Below, in pieces: positions 11,679 through 23,329 of a stretch of DNA of 64,000 nt. Below the pieces are notes generated by a model. It saw nothing but the letters and a program-made list of their open reading frames with translations, was not told the origin of the DNA and ran no database searches. The DNA is from Lunularia cruciata (lineage: Eukaryota; Streptophyta; Marchantiopsida; Lunulariales; Lunulariaceae), in NCBI GenBank assembly GCA_948567375.1, contig OX419758.1, positions 20,031,001 to 20,095,000 on the forward strand. Direction: 5' to 3'. Positions within the stretch are counted from its first letter, which is position 1; each line of letters starts with the position of its first letter. A program made the position numbers and the translations under genes.

Positions 11679-13114
11679 CCCCAATAGAGTCTATATGAGA
11701 AATCTGCACTACCGCACCTAAGATATCCAAGCTATGCAAGTCGTATGGTCTACACACAACTTGAACATCCAAAGAAACATCATCTATTATGATTGCTCTC
11801 CTATGGATTGCACCAGCCACTGCACTCTGTAGAGCAATGGACACATGCTGTTGTAAATATGCTACAAAGTATGAGAGTGAGAGTGGCACCCATGGCGCCT
11901 AACATGATAAGCTCTCGTGCACTCCCTAACAAATTGTCAATCGCCGTGTCCATTGTTCCATATAACTCCAAGGCTAGAGGAACCTTGTTGCATGCCCCTA
12001 TACTTGGGAGACCTTGCGACTTGCTGCTGCACTCGCCGGCCATCCAAGGAGATGGGTAATCACTTCCTCCAAAATTGTATCCTGTGTAGGGTCATAACCA
12101 CGACATCCGCTATTGTCACCTGATCATCTCGGACCAAGTATAAGTCTGCCTTGACACGTGTTGTCTGCAAAGCATATGAATGCTCCCTCTAAGCCAAGTA
12201 TCCACTCTCTTGTGCCATAACAAACACTATGTCCCTAGTAGCATCATGGGTAGTTATCCTCTGTCCTCCAAAAGGACATTGTGTCATGTGGACTGATGTT
12301 GCATATATTGAAGAACCATACTCACAAGTGAGTAATGAAGATGCAGATGGGTGGACCAAACCTAGGCAAAACCTCATCGTTGTAGAGAAAGTAGTTGGTG
12401 TGAGTCCGAATGCCCTAACGCACGGTTGAGCTAGGATCCAAGAACCTGCACCCTTGCCGGAGCAAGAGCAAAGATGTGCTTTGAAGAATGGACGAGTAGA
12501 CTAAGAGAGAATGTTGCGTATGCTCACACTATCGCTCCATCAAGGAAGATTGTAAACCTCTAGTCCAATTTGACGATAGTGAAACAAAGATGGAAAATCC
12601 TCTCATGCCTGAGAGGATAGACTATCTCTCATCTACCACAAGAACATCGAGAGAGAAAAGGAACTCCCTTCCACCTCTGTCACATAAGTCTCCAAAACCA
12701 GCCTATCAACAACCATAAAACAAGAGGAAAGTAGGGGTGTTGAGAGAGCCCAACTACCCAAAAATAATATAAGTGTCATCTCCTCCATAGATAGCAAGCA
12801 AACCCATCCACATGAGATATGTAGAGCCATCTGTTTACATGCCAAATCCCCTATCACACACGCAAATGTCCTTGGTCCAATAATATCACCAAAGACTCTC
12901 ATAATCCTCCTTTCAAATGCTCTTAGATGTGATAGGAAGGACTATGAGGGAGAAACTGTACAAATGAGGTAGGATGGTCGACAATATTGAAAGGAAGTAT
13001 ACCAAATGCCACCTGCAAATCTCCTAGTAATGGAAGGTCATCTACATGGAAAACATCCTCTGCAAGGGCAACGTCTAAGAAGCGTGTGACAAAATCCTCG
13101 GATCTTACTAGCAC
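11679..13114 (-). pseudogene. non-LTR copy A: C-terminal CCHC and endonuclease region (broken)
   Basis: Minus-strand frames continue from the RT thumb through the segment equivalent to the CCHC knuckle and restriction-like endonuclease. They match copy C (39915-40942) closely at the DNA level, for example around 11900-12430 against 40210-40800. Frameshifts split the frame repeatedly. The reading ends with the stop codon TAG inside the palindrome at 11670-11682. Confidence 0.75.
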
Positions 13115-13153
13115 TCCAAGAACACGTAGTCCATCTCTGGTTGTGATACATCC

Positions 13154-14210
13154 CTATGGAAGCTCAAGGTGAGAAGGGATACCTAAAGGAGACCATGCCC
13201 TACACTTTGACACTTTGACTCTCAAGCCTACTAGATGTAGCTCGGTAGTCAAGTGGTCAAAGGCCTGCCTAATCTGATCTACAAGGCCCACGATGTGTGT
13301 ATCATCTGCAAAGGAGAGAAATACACAACCTGGTATGGCCAAAGTAGTAGATAGGAGAGCTCTCAAGTGAGCCATGGCAAATAAGGGTCTCCTCAAAGGA
13401 TCTCCCTAACGTGTACCAACAGCTGACTCCAAGACGGTGACTCCCTCCTATGAACAACCGTGCTGGTAATAAAGGGAAGTAGGAGAGCAATAAAAAGACC
13501 GTACAAAAGGAATGAGACTTGCCAAGGATCCACCAACCTCCCTAAGCTCTCTAAAGATGGATGTCCATGAGACACTATTAAAAAAATTCTCAACATCCAC
13601 TTGTAGGACCACCCACTCCGGATGGATATCTAGGAGTGATTTAATGCCTAGAGATATAGCCTCACATCCTCTAGGTGTAGCTACTCCAAATTGATGCGGA
13701 CTGAGGTGTTGTCAAAAGTGAGAACAATGTTGAAGGACAATGGTATGATTGACCAAACACAAAAAGATCTCTCCAATAGCAATCGGTCTAATTTCCCTTG
13801 TGTCCTTCTCCATCGTGAGAAGTTGACTAGCACCTAACACTTGACTAATAGACATAAGAATATCTCCTCTTGCTATTGCTACAACCACCTGAAACAACTC
13901 GGTAAAACCACTAGAAGGATCATCTACCTAAAAGAAATCTCTAAGATGCTCATAAACCATCCTTGACAAGCCTCTTGAGGAAAGGCAAATGGCAGTGCAC
14001 AATGTTTGTGCAAATAGTGACCTATCAAGACATAAAGGCTACTTCAGGTTGATAATCTAAGACTTTTAGTGGTAGTCCCTCTATTGTTATAAGATGTAGT
14101 GAGCATAGGGAAGAGATAGTTTTGTTAGTGAGGCACTCATACTGCTCTATTAAACTCTCCCGCCTGACCCAATGTCCTATACCATTGTAATCTAGTCGAC
14201 CCTTTGGTAT
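13154..14210 (-). pseudogene. non-LTR copy A: reverse transcriptase domain (broken)
   Basis: Minus-strand frames carry the RT palm, with FADDTHIVG as motif C (catalytic ADD, near 13320-13290), followed by GLRVKVSKCRAWSPLG. Upstream are segments around 13900-13500 matching copy B. Several frameshifts and stops show it is non-functional. Strong DNA similarity to 58369-59400 defines the family. Confidence 0.85.
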
Positions 14211-14215
14211 CATAT

Positions 14216-14636
14216 TGTAAGTCCAAGACCAAGGAGAGAAATAGGAGAATGGAAGCTCACATTGAGACACTTCAATGAGGGAAAACTCCCAATGCCTAGC
14301 ATGAGCTTTGGCTCTTGTATTTATAGAACATACAAGGCCCTTAAGAAGCTTCTCAAAAAGCTTTCTTGAGCCGCTTTCTTGGAGTGCAAGCCAAGTTAAC
14401 TAGAAAGCTTCTCGAGAAGCTTTGATCTAGAAGTTGCTCACTTGGCGTGCAAGCTAAGCTAGTTGGAAGCTTCTAAGAGCTTCCTTCTAGAAGCTACCTA
14501 CTTGGGATGCAAACTAAGCTAGTTGTGAAGCTTTCCAAGAAGCTTCCTAGATACTTCTTGAATATTTGAGGCTAATTTGTCTTATTTGCTACTTCATAGC
14601 CCTACTAACTTCATTAGTAAACTCCATATTGTTACA
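14216..14636 (-). repeat. 3' LTR of chromovirus
   Basis: 421 bp, TGTAA...TTACA on the plus strand. It matches 19428-19853 with many scattered differences and small indels, including the gctttggctcttgtatttatag block. It lies 3' because the coding strand is minus. Confidence 0.92.
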
Positions 14637-14652
14637 TATTCTCCCACCGCTA
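14637..14652 (-). promoter_or_regulatory. polypurine tract of chromovirus
   Basis: Directly inside the 3' LTR, the minus strand reads AGCGGTGGGAGAATA. This purine-rich run is placed exactly where plus-strand priming occurs in Ty3/gypsy elements. Confidence 0.7.
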
Positions 14653-17600
14653 GTTGGTGACGTCCTCGTTGCCAATGAAGCTTCAAACTCTTGGATGGCC
14701 AATTGTGCATTTTGGAGATGAGAAATAGGTTCCCATGTGGCATCATGAAGGGGATACCCTTTCCAAAGGACCTTGTATTCCGTATGTTGTTAACGGCCTC
14801 ATTGAATATGGTGATGTGTAAGGATATGATCAACTTCATATTCCTCATGATCATTGATAGGGATAGGAGGAGGAGGAGGTTGGACTTGAGAGGAAAAAGA
14901 AGAGAGGTTAGAAACAAAGGGTTTCAACTTGGAAACATGAAAGATAGGATGGATGCATATGACAAGGTAAGGCAAGTAGATAAGCAATAGGAGAGACAAT
15001 TTGGGTGATATCAAACGGTCCTATCCAATTTGGGGCAAGTTTATGAACTTGGGTATCAAGTGGGAGAGGGAGGTTATTGGATGAGAGCATGACCTTATCA
15101 CCAACTTGAAAGCTGAGATCACGACGATGTGATCCGCATATTGTTTCTGCCAATTTTGAGCAACAAGGAGATGAGATTTGGCTTGTTGGAGGGATTGGGA
15201 GATAATGGTCAAGAAGGTAGAAGTACGAGGAACCTGAGATGGAGGAGGAGCAAGAAGGGAATCTGGAACAAGTGGGTCTTGGCCAAAATTGAGAAAGAAA
15301 GGAGAGAATCCGGTGCTTGCTTGTTTAGAATTATTGTATGCAAACTCCGCAGCTGCAAACATTCATCCCAATTGGTATGGTGAATGTTGACAAAGGCACA
15401 AAGCATATCTTCCAAAGTGCAATTTTTACGTTCAGTTTGTCCATCAGTTTGAGGATGGTAGGCCATGGACAAAGCAAACTTGGTGCCAAGTATTTAGAAG
15501 AGTGCTTGCCAAAACTTTCCAATGAAGCGAGGATCACGGTCAGAAATGAGTACACGCGGCATCCCATGATGCTTGAATACATTGTCGAAGTAGATTTGCG
15601 CCAAGGTTGGAGCATCCATAGTATCAACCCTTGGTGCAAATGGATTTGCTTACTAAGCTTATCCACAAACACCACAATTGTTGTGTGACCTTACTTTGTC
15701 TTGGGCAAGGACGTGATGAGATCTAAGCTCACATGTTCCTAACAAGTAGATGGAATGGGGAGTGGTTGAAGGAGTCCACTCGGCTTTTGGTTATTGGACT
15801 TGTTTTGTTGGCAACTCTCACACCATTGGATAAACTCCCAAACATCCCATGCCATGTTGGTCCACCACCATTGGCATTGGAGGGTACCCAAGGTCTTCTC
15901 CACACCCATGTGACCAACAATTGGTAAATCATGGGCTTCTTAAAGGTGCACAAGTTGGAGATCACCTTTGTCTGGAACATTGATCTAGACCTCATGGAGT
16001 AGAGGCCTTCCTTGAAGGAGAAGTTGTTGTAATCCTTGTTGCATGCTGTTAGACGACCATGTACCATTTGGAAGAAAGGATCTTGTTGTAGAGCTGACCA
16101 AAACTTGTTATGGACCTTGGAGTCAATTGGCACAATCGTAATTGCCGTCGTGATGAGAGGAAGAGACTTCAAATCAGGTCGTTGTGATAGAGCATCAAGG
16201 ATGACATGGAACCAACCTAGTTTGTACTCATGTTTGATGTCAAAAAATTGGAGTTGCTCCTCCAATCAATGATGTTGACTCTTCATGTGTTCCAAGTGTA
16301 AGGTCTACAATAGCGGTTTGTGATCAGTTTGCATGATCACTTGTTTCCCCAAGAGATAATGCCTCCATACCTTAGTGGCATATATCATTGCAAGTTGTTC
16401 TTGATCTTGAGCAAAATAATTTCTTTCAGCTGTATTTAATTGGTGAGACACAAAGGCAATGGGATGTAGTCCATCTGGGAATTCCTATTGTAACACAGCT
16501 CCAATTGTAAAGTTAGAAGCATCAAAATCAACCACACAAGGTAGTTGAGGATCATATGGTTGAAGAATGGATCTTGAAGATACCATATATTTCAACTTTT
16601 GGAATGCTTCTTTGTGCTTGGTGGTCCACTAGAAACTTGAGTTCTTCCCCAAGAGGTCAATCAATGGTGCAACCACATGAGCATAATAGTGGATGGACCG
16701 TCGGTAAAAATTGGCCAATTTATTAAATGCCCATACTCCTGTAGCATCCTTTAAATTAAGCCAATCAATAATGACCTTGATGATCTCCTCTTCCATCTTG
16801 ATGCCCTCCGATGAGATCTTGTGATCCAAGAAGGTAACCTCCTTTTGCCAAAAGGCATACTTAGACTTCTTGCAGTAAAATTTCCATTTTTGTAGTTGTC
16901 TTAGGACTTCTCGCACATGATTCACATGTTCTGCCTTTGTCTTGCTATAGATTAAGATATCATCCAAGAACACAACCACATACCGATCCAATAGTCCATC
17001 CAACACTTGATGCATATGATCCATGAAGATTGTTGGAGCATTAGTGAGCCTGAAAGGTAGTAACTCTCCACTCAAAATGCCCATACCTTGTGCAAAAGGT
17101 AATCTTCTGCACATCCTCCCTATCAATGGGGATTTTTCAATAGTCGTTGCAAAGATCTAACTTGGAAAGTATCGTGCTCCACTCAATTGACCAAGCAATT
17201 CATCAATCCGAGGCAAGAGATATGCATTCTTCATTGTTTGCTTATTGAGCCCATGGTACTCAATACAAAAAAAAAAGTCCTCCATCCTTCTTTGGAATAA
17301 ATAGTACCAGTGCTCCCCAAGGAGAGGTATTATGTCATATGAAGTCATTCTCCAACAATTCCGTAAGTGTTATTTGTTACTCCTCCAACTCCTTTGGTGA
17401 GAGCTGATAGATTGGTCTACTCACTAGAGTACTCCTTGGAAATAACTCAATCTTGAAGGGCATACCACGATCGGAGGGTAATCCCTTGGGTAGATCATCC
17501 AGAAACACGTCCGCAAACTCCTAAACTATTGGATCAACCATTGCTTGATGAGGCTCTTAGCTCTCCTTAGATTTTCCTTCTGCAATTGGCTTGATCCACA

Positions 17601-18260
17601 CCGCAAAAATAGACTTATCTTCCTCCAAAGCTTTCTCTATGGCTGCTTCACTAACAAACTTCCCATCTAGGGACTCATCTTTCTTCAAAGCTTGCTCCAT
17701 GGTTGCTTCCTTGGCAAACTTCCTATCTTGGGACTCATCTCCCTTCAATTTTTTCTCTATGGCTACCTTCTTGACAAACTTCCCATCTTGGGAATGACTA
17801 TTCTTAAGTGTCTTACTCAGAGGTGCCAGACAAACTATTCAGAAATTTCTACCTTGGTGTTGTACTTGAATTTATCATCAATTCCAATGAAATTGAACCT
17901 TATGACGTTCAAGCCAAGGTAGTCCTAGAATTACATCATAGTGTAGAGGTGCCACTACCATACACTCCAAATACTTCTTCCCAATCTTGAAGGTAATAGG
18001 ATGCAAGGTATGGAATACAAAACCCTTTCTACCATCCATCATCATCAATCTACTTCCAATTATAGGCTTGATAGGAATATCCAATTCTTTTACAACTTGC
18101 ATAGACATGCAATTCTCTAAACTTCCAAAATCAACCAAAATCCTACAACCACAATTAGATATCTTACCTTGCAAGTGAAGCAAACTTGCATAGTTTGAGC
18201 CTTCGATCCCATTGGAACCCAATCAACCTCCCAATAGGTGACTCAAAATCTCCTATTGGG
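14640..18260 (-). pseudogene. chromovirus pol: protease, RT, RNase H, integrase, chromodomain (broken)
   Basis: Minus-strand order. Protease at 18222-17878 has LVDFG where an active enzyme has D-S/T-G, so the catalytic motif is damaged. Reverse transcriptase at about 17348-16629 includes FLDDILIYS near 16970-16945. RNase H at about 16500-16100 includes TDHKPLL and ALSQRPDL. Integrase at about 16060-14900 includes YHPQTDGQTER near 15465 and the C-terminal GDKVMLS and KLAPNWIGPF. The chromodomain lies at about 14860-14645, with a frame reading WKGYPLHDATWEPISHLQNA. Stops and frameshifts interrupt every domain. No active protein is expected. Confidence 0.88.
17611..17795 (-). repeat. three-unit 60-bp repeat in the protease-RT linker
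   Basis: Three consecutive 60-bp units (starting near 17615, 17675 and 17735) encode a charged about 20-residue unit of the form SxDGKFvxxaxIEkaLxxDE. The period is a multiple of three, so the frame is kept. The segment lies between the protease and reverse transcriptase regions. Confidence 0.85.
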
Positions 18261-18299
18261 GTTCCTTGATTCCTTGATCATTCTATTCCACAAACTTCA

Positions 18300-19200
18300 T
18301 CTGGGCGACTTATTGAGGTTACTCATTCCTAAGTGGACATTCAACAATGCGATGTCCAACTTGGCAACAATAAAAATGATGACCATTTTGTCATAATCTT
18401 TCTCTATCCGTTGTACCAAGTGGTCTTCGTTGGATAGAGTCAATCTCTATTGGTGCGGGTTTCTCCACCCGTGCGTATTGTATTGGTAGGCTTTGTGTAG
18501 GTCAAAATTGAGACCAAGTTTTTGCAAACAAGGAATCAAAGCGCTCAGCTAATTGCATGGCTTCTTCCACATTTGTGGTTCTTGCATGGTCATCTCCAAT
18601 TTGGTTTGTGACTTCTCCTTCTCACAAATTGATCCAAAACTTCACCTTCTTGTGTATTTAGAATCTACATCATGATATCCTAAAATTGCATGATGTAGCT
18701 CCTTATAGAGCCAATCTACCTCAACTCCGCCAATTTATCTTGTGCGACTTGAGTGGCATTTATAGTTTAAAATTGACCAAGTATTGATTCCTTGAATTCT
18801 GTCCATGTCAAGATTGGTGCAAAAATTTATTGTTCAACTTGCTTTGCTCAAAATTGCTACCAAAGTTTTGCCACACCATCCAATTGGCTAGAAGCCAAGA
18901 GAATTTGTTTTTGTTCATCTTGAAGATTGTTGGCTTCAAAGTAATGTTTGTAGTCAAACACAAAATTCTCCACTATATCCAAAAGATTCTTGACTTCAAA
19001 CACCTTGGGTTTTGGAAATTGGATTTGATTTTCTCCATCTCAAATTGGTGCTCTCTCCATATGTCCTTGTCATTGTTGGTCTTGTTCATCCAACAATTGA
19101 GTAAGGTGCTTGATTTGTTGTTGCATAGCAATGATAACGTCTGGTACTGCCACCATAGCTACTACTCTATCCCACTACTCCCAATTTATCTAATTTATTA
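18300..19200 (-). pseudogene. chromovirus gag region (broken)
   Basis: Located between the primer-binding site and protease. A degenerate zinc knuckle ending GHRIVEC lies near 18385-18336, with the first cysteine position lost. The rest is AT-rich and interrupted by stops. Assigned mainly from position. Confidence 0.65.
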
Positions 19201-19411
19201 ACACATAGATGTAACATTTCCACCATTCTCCACAAGTTATAACCGGAAGTATCAAGGGTTCCTCAGACAAGGTGATCATATGCAAAATATCTTACACAAA
19301 GCGAGAGGTGATGAATTGTGTGAAATGATGCTTTGGTAATACCTTGACACTAAAATCCCAATGGTTTGGCGAAAGTGGATTTGGTGGTCCATAAGTTCCA
19401 TCCATTCCATT

Positions 19412-19427
19412 CTTGCTTTGATATTTA
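19412..19427 (-). promoter_or_regulatory. primer-binding site (tRNA-Met type), degenerate
   Basis: Immediately inside the 5' LTR, the minus strand reads TAAATATCAAAGCAAG. This is close to the plant initiator tRNA-Met primer site TGGTATCAGAGCA. Confidence 0.65.
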
Positions 19428-19853
19428 TGTAAAAGTCCAAGACCGAGGAGAGAAATAGGAGAATGGAAGCTCACATTGGGACACTTGAATGAGGGAAAAC
19501 TCTGAATGCCTAGCATGAGCTTTGGCTCTTGTATTTATAGGGAGCATACAAGGCTCTTGAGAAGCTTCTCAAGGAGCTTCCTTGAGCCACTTTCTTGGAG
19601 TGCAAGCCAAGTTAATTAGGAAGCTTCTCAAGAAACTTCAATCTAGAAGCCGTTTAGTTGGCGTGCAAGCTAAGCTAGTTGGAAACTTATAGAATCTTTC
19701 TTTTGGAAGCTGCATACTTGGGGTGCAAGTTGAGCTAGCCGAGAGGCTTCCCAATAAGCTTCCTAGATACTTTTGGAATATTTGAAGCTAATTTGCCTTA
19801 TTTGCTACTTCATTAGCCCTACTAACTTTGTTGTTAAACTCCATATTGTTACA
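19428..19853 (-). repeat. 5' LTR of chromovirus
   Basis: 426 bp, begins TGTAAAAGTCC and ends TTACA on the plus strand. On the transcribed (minus) strand it contains TATAAATA at 19539-19532, a plausible TATA box for the element. Confidence 0.92.
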
Positions 19854-20134
19854 CCTATGGCGATGCATGTCTCTTAAACAGAGTAACCCTAACAAACTCC
19901 TAAATTACCTCCCAATTCCCCGCTCGGAATCGATGAAATCTCACATCCACTTCTTTATGCCCCGCACATCTCCCTCTAACATAACAAAGATACCATCAAG
20001 GGAGTAAGAAGAATAGGAAGCATGCTAACTTGGCAAAAGGGTCATGTGCCAAACGATCAAGTGGTAGGCAAAAAGCATATCTAGCCTCATCATGGAGTGT
20101 GTAGGATAGCCTATGGAATAGACTATGGACTAGA

Positions 20135-20440
20135 CTATGGACATGGAAAACTAGTCTCAAATAACCTCAAAATGCAACCGGCTTGAGAAGCTAACCACTC
20201 CCACAACTCGATTGGTATCCTTAGAACGATCAACAAAGGAATAAAAGAAGCATGCGTAATCCCAAATATCATTGCTATCAGTATGATCGTTCGTCTCACG
20301 TGGACATCCCAAATGGTCCAATCATAGTCCTTATGTCTCACATAGGTCTTTACCCCTTGCAAAGTAAAGCATCGATGACACACTGAGCATGGTGTATCTC
20401 GAGCCACTCTAGACAACCCCACATGGGAAAGTGTAGCCAT
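20135..20440 (-). pseudogene. non-LTR copy A: N-terminal C2H2 zinc-finger region
   Basis: Starts at ATG 20440-20438, matching the start of copy B. The finger reads CSVCHRCFTLQGVKTYVRH, damaged relative to copy B: the spacing between the histidines has changed. It is followed by HKDYDW and a region shared with copy B. In the R2 group the N-terminal fingers bind target DNA. Confidence 0.8.
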
Positions 20441-20918
20441 GGTAATACAAAAATAATGATAATAACACCTGATGTTCTTTTCCATACCTCCCCATGTTTA
20501 GAAAACCAAAATTCATCACATTTCAATTCACATTACAAAATATAATCTCTCCAGACCCTAAGAATTATAAATTCCAATAACTTTCAAATTTTATTTCCAA
20601 AATTTTCAAATTAAATTCACATAAATTTAATCATAAAATCCAAAAGATTAAAAATGAAAATTCACACTTATCACTCTCATTGCATAATAAACACTTTAAA
20701 TCTTATAATAATTAAAAATTCTCTCGTTGTGTAATGATCATTTTAAATCTTAAAATAATTAAAATTTCTCACAACTTTCTCCTCCATTCTCTCTCGTCTT
20801 CTATTCCATTCTAGATAAGAATGCAACCGAAATTGAAACTATTCACTCGAGTTCTATATGCTATAGAACCCTCATAAATTATAGATATGTCTCCCCCGTC
20901 TCCACGCTCTCCCGCACG

Positions 20919-21052
20919 TATGACGGGAAGTAGGACTACCAATGTAAAAGGAAACAAAGATGATCAAGGGTACAAGTGTCATATTCATGTGGACTACTCC
21001 GTACGCTATGTTTGGGTGTTTGAGTTAAGGTTGTCGTAGGAACGGATGTCTA
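20919..21052. other. 5' flank of CTF8 gene
   Basis: Short spacer between the 5' end of non-LTR copy A and the putative CTF8 promoter. No feature recognised beyond a possible 7-bp target-duplication half next to the transposon. Confidence 0.3.
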
Positions 21053-21062
21053 TTTTCCCGCC
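21053..21062 (+). promoter_or_regulatory. E2F-type site upstream of CTF8
   Basis: TTTTCCCGCC matches the plant E2F consensus TTTCCCGC and sits about 510 bp before the CTF8 start codon. It is just upstream of a probable transcribed leader that ends at a splice-donor-like CTG|GTGAGT near 21220. E2F control is known for many S-phase genes and would suit a PCNA-loader subunit. Function is inferred. Confidence 0.45.
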
Positions 21063-21568
21063 ATTTTGGATAGGAACTCGCCATCTGTGAGTGTATCAAC
21101 GACTATCGAATTCGAAGCAGAAGAGAAGAGATTACTTACAACAGACCGGAGTACTGCGAATTTCTGCGCTTCTTTAGCGACAGAGAGTTCTCTGTTTGAA
21201 TAATATGGTTCTGCTGGTGAGTGGAGGACTGATTGATTTGCCGCAGGAGATGACGCAGATTGTGGAAGAGAATACGTGAACTGATGATGGGCACTGGCTT
21301 GATTTCAATTTAGAATCCGGAGAGTTGCTAGATGTGGGAATCCGTTTGCCCCATTAAGGTTTATTTATAGGTTGCTTGAGAGGCTGTGAAGTGGCTAGAT
21401 TGGAGCAGATTTCACGAAATCACCGAGGGAGGATAGGAGATTCTGGTTGGCAACTTCACGGGGCCTGAATTTCTGCCAGTGACGATTTGTAGGAGTGCTG
21501 GTTGGGTTTTAGTCGCGAGGGAACGCTGATCTGTAGGCTTTTGAGAGTTTCGGCAGAGCTAAGTAGAT

Positions 21569-23326
21569 ATGCTCATACCTTTGAAATGCTCGTGCGGGGA
21601 TTGCCAAGAATGGGCTATGATTGAGCTTCAAGGCTCCATTGAAATCCAGCAGTCAGGACTACTCGAGAGAGTGCAATCTTTGACGATAGGGTCGCTGTGT
21701 ACGCGTCCTGGGGTATGTCCTACTTCCTCAACGATCGTTGAATAAGCTCTTCTGCAATTTGAAGTTTTTCGGATACTTTTCTGCAATTTCACTTAACCTT
21801 CTATATCTTCCTCCTGATGAAAAATACCCATTCACATACTGTGAACATGAGTTGGACGTAAATTGATCGAACAAGTTATTCGTCAATGTGAAGTGTATTT
21901 GCAATTCTCTTCAACCTTAAAGCCTTCCAAATTCACTGGTATTACACCATCAAAGACTATCAGGCATCAATACGGTCAAAAGTTCTGGCGTATCTGGTAG
22001 GAATATCTCTTCCAGTGTGAACTTCACTCCCATTGACATGAGTTGGAGGAAAGTTCTTGAATGTGTCTTTTTTGCAGTCTGAAGTTTTTCTACAAGGTTT
22101 GCTGCAATTGCCTATACCCTAAGCCGTTCCATATTAGCCGGGTAGAACTTTGTTCCTACAGTGGGGAAGACTCCAATTGACACGAGTTGGAGGAGATTTG
22201 ATTGTTCTGTCCTTTTCCATAGAATTTGTATTGATTTAGTGGTTTGTGATCTGAATGTGCTGGCAGGGGAAGTTCGCCTTTACAGTAGGGTATCATGAGC
22301 TTGAGGGATTGCAAGTCGCACTCAAAAAGCCTATGCTGATCCTTCAGTCGAGGAAACCAGAGTCCCTGGATGGCGATGAAATGGAGGTTGATACTGCTCA
22401 CGTCGTCCCTGAAACGGCACCAACTGCGGAGCTCCAAGTTGTAGGAATCATTAGGCACAAGCTTCTCTTCAAGAAGCGACCGAAAGCGCTTATAACGAGT
22501 AAGTTCAAATTCATCAGTCTCAACTCCTGCAATATTAAGCACCAACTTCCTCAAATTATATTGCGGGTTGATGACTTTATGAACTACAAGATCCACAATT
22601 GTAACGTTAGCCGAGTTTCTCAGTCGATCTACACCATAAACTTGTCATAGTGGTGTATCAGCTCTAAGAGCGTAGGAGGTATTACTTGCTTTTTTGTGTA
22701 TGCTGTCTAGTGTCACTTAAGCTGTCTGGAATATACGGTGCCCTGATTAAGAAGATTGCAGCTGCAGTAAAAGCTCTCATGGCATGATGTCCAGTTTCTG
22801 TTAACGAGGACTGCTCAAACTCTAGGATACAATATCATGGTCATAGTGCTCGTGCGTTGTCGCTTTGTGACCCTAGACCTGAAAGTGGAAAGGTGCCAGT
22901 ACAGAGTAAGATCCGAGAGTTGAATGGAAAGGGACTGTTCGTTATTGTGATGAGAGTCTATTTCGAATAGAAACTTTTCCTAAGCTTTTAATTGATGGAA
23001 GGGGAGGATTCTAGTTTCCAGTCATTAAGTTCAGCAATGCGACTAAGACAGAAACAAATGGATGTATATAAAGAGGAAACGTTGCTAGGTTTGAACTTGT
23101 ATCATGCCAGCTTCTCGATTTCTAAGTAAATTGTGACCATGCCTGCTTCATGTTACTTGCTATTAGATTATGGTACGTAAGATCATCCTCTCTCTAGTAA
23201 GGAATGTCGTTGCCTTGTTGTGTAATTGAAATGACATGAAACTGGATATGTTTCTGATTTTGCCGGAAACTGACCCATGTTTTGACAGAACCTGAAGCGA
23301 AGATCAAAGGACGAGTGAAAGGCTAG
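21569..23326 (+). CDS. CTF8: CTF8, subunit of the Ctf18-RFC clamp loader (three exons)
   Basis: Exons 21569-21712, 22267-22498 and 23289-23326 give 137 residues. Introns have GTATGT...ggcag and GTAAGT...tgacag borders, with phases 0 and 1 joining cleanly. Exon 1 reads MLIPLKCSCG...CQEWAMIELQG...IGSLC. Exon 2 reads FTVGYHELEG...VALKKPMLIL...VVGIIRHKLLFKKRPKALI. Exon 3 gives a basic tail ending at TAG 23324. Each block aligns with plant CTF8, including the start Met, and an in-frame TAA at 21560 precedes it. Ctf8 with Dcc1 and Ctf18 forms an alternative RFC that handles PCNA and supports sister-chromatid cohesion in the nucleus. A 5' UTR intron from about 21220 to 21556 (tttcggcag) is likely. 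Nothing appears broken. Confidence 0.92.
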
Positions 23327-23329
23327 TCA

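Larger units (their letters stand above)
14216..19853 (-). mobile_element. Ty3/gypsy chromovirus inserted in non-LTR copy A
   Basis: A 5638-bp element, minus orientation, bounded by LTRs that start TGTAA and end TTACA. Five-base flanks catat (14211-14215) and cctat (19854-19858) form a target duplication with one mismatch. The uninterrupted copy B shows the corresponding empty site. Domain order on the minus strand: gag, protease, repeated linker, reverse transcriptase, RNase H, integrase, chromodomain. The chromodomain at the integrase C-terminus classes it as a chromovirus. Internal frames are broken and the two LTRs differ at many positions, so the insertion is old and inactive. Confidence 0.93.
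11596..20918 (-). mobile_element. RLE-type (R2-like) non-LTR retrotransposon, copy A, split by LTR element
   Basis: Reads on the minus strand from about 20918 (5' end) to 11596 (3' end). It is interrupted by an LTR element at 14216-19853; without that the element is about 3.7 kb. Parts in order: about 478 bp 5' UTR (20918-20441), N-terminal C2H2 finger, linker, reverse transcriptase, CCHC knuckle, restriction-like endonuclease region, and a short 3' UTR beginning at the palindrome GGGGCTAAGCCCC (11670-11682). The 5' end is set by homology with copy B, which loses similarity at the same point (cccgca). A 7-bp match ATACGTG next to the 5' end and beyond the 3' tail (near 11553) may be the target duplication. 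Many frameshifts make it dead. Confidence 0.85.
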
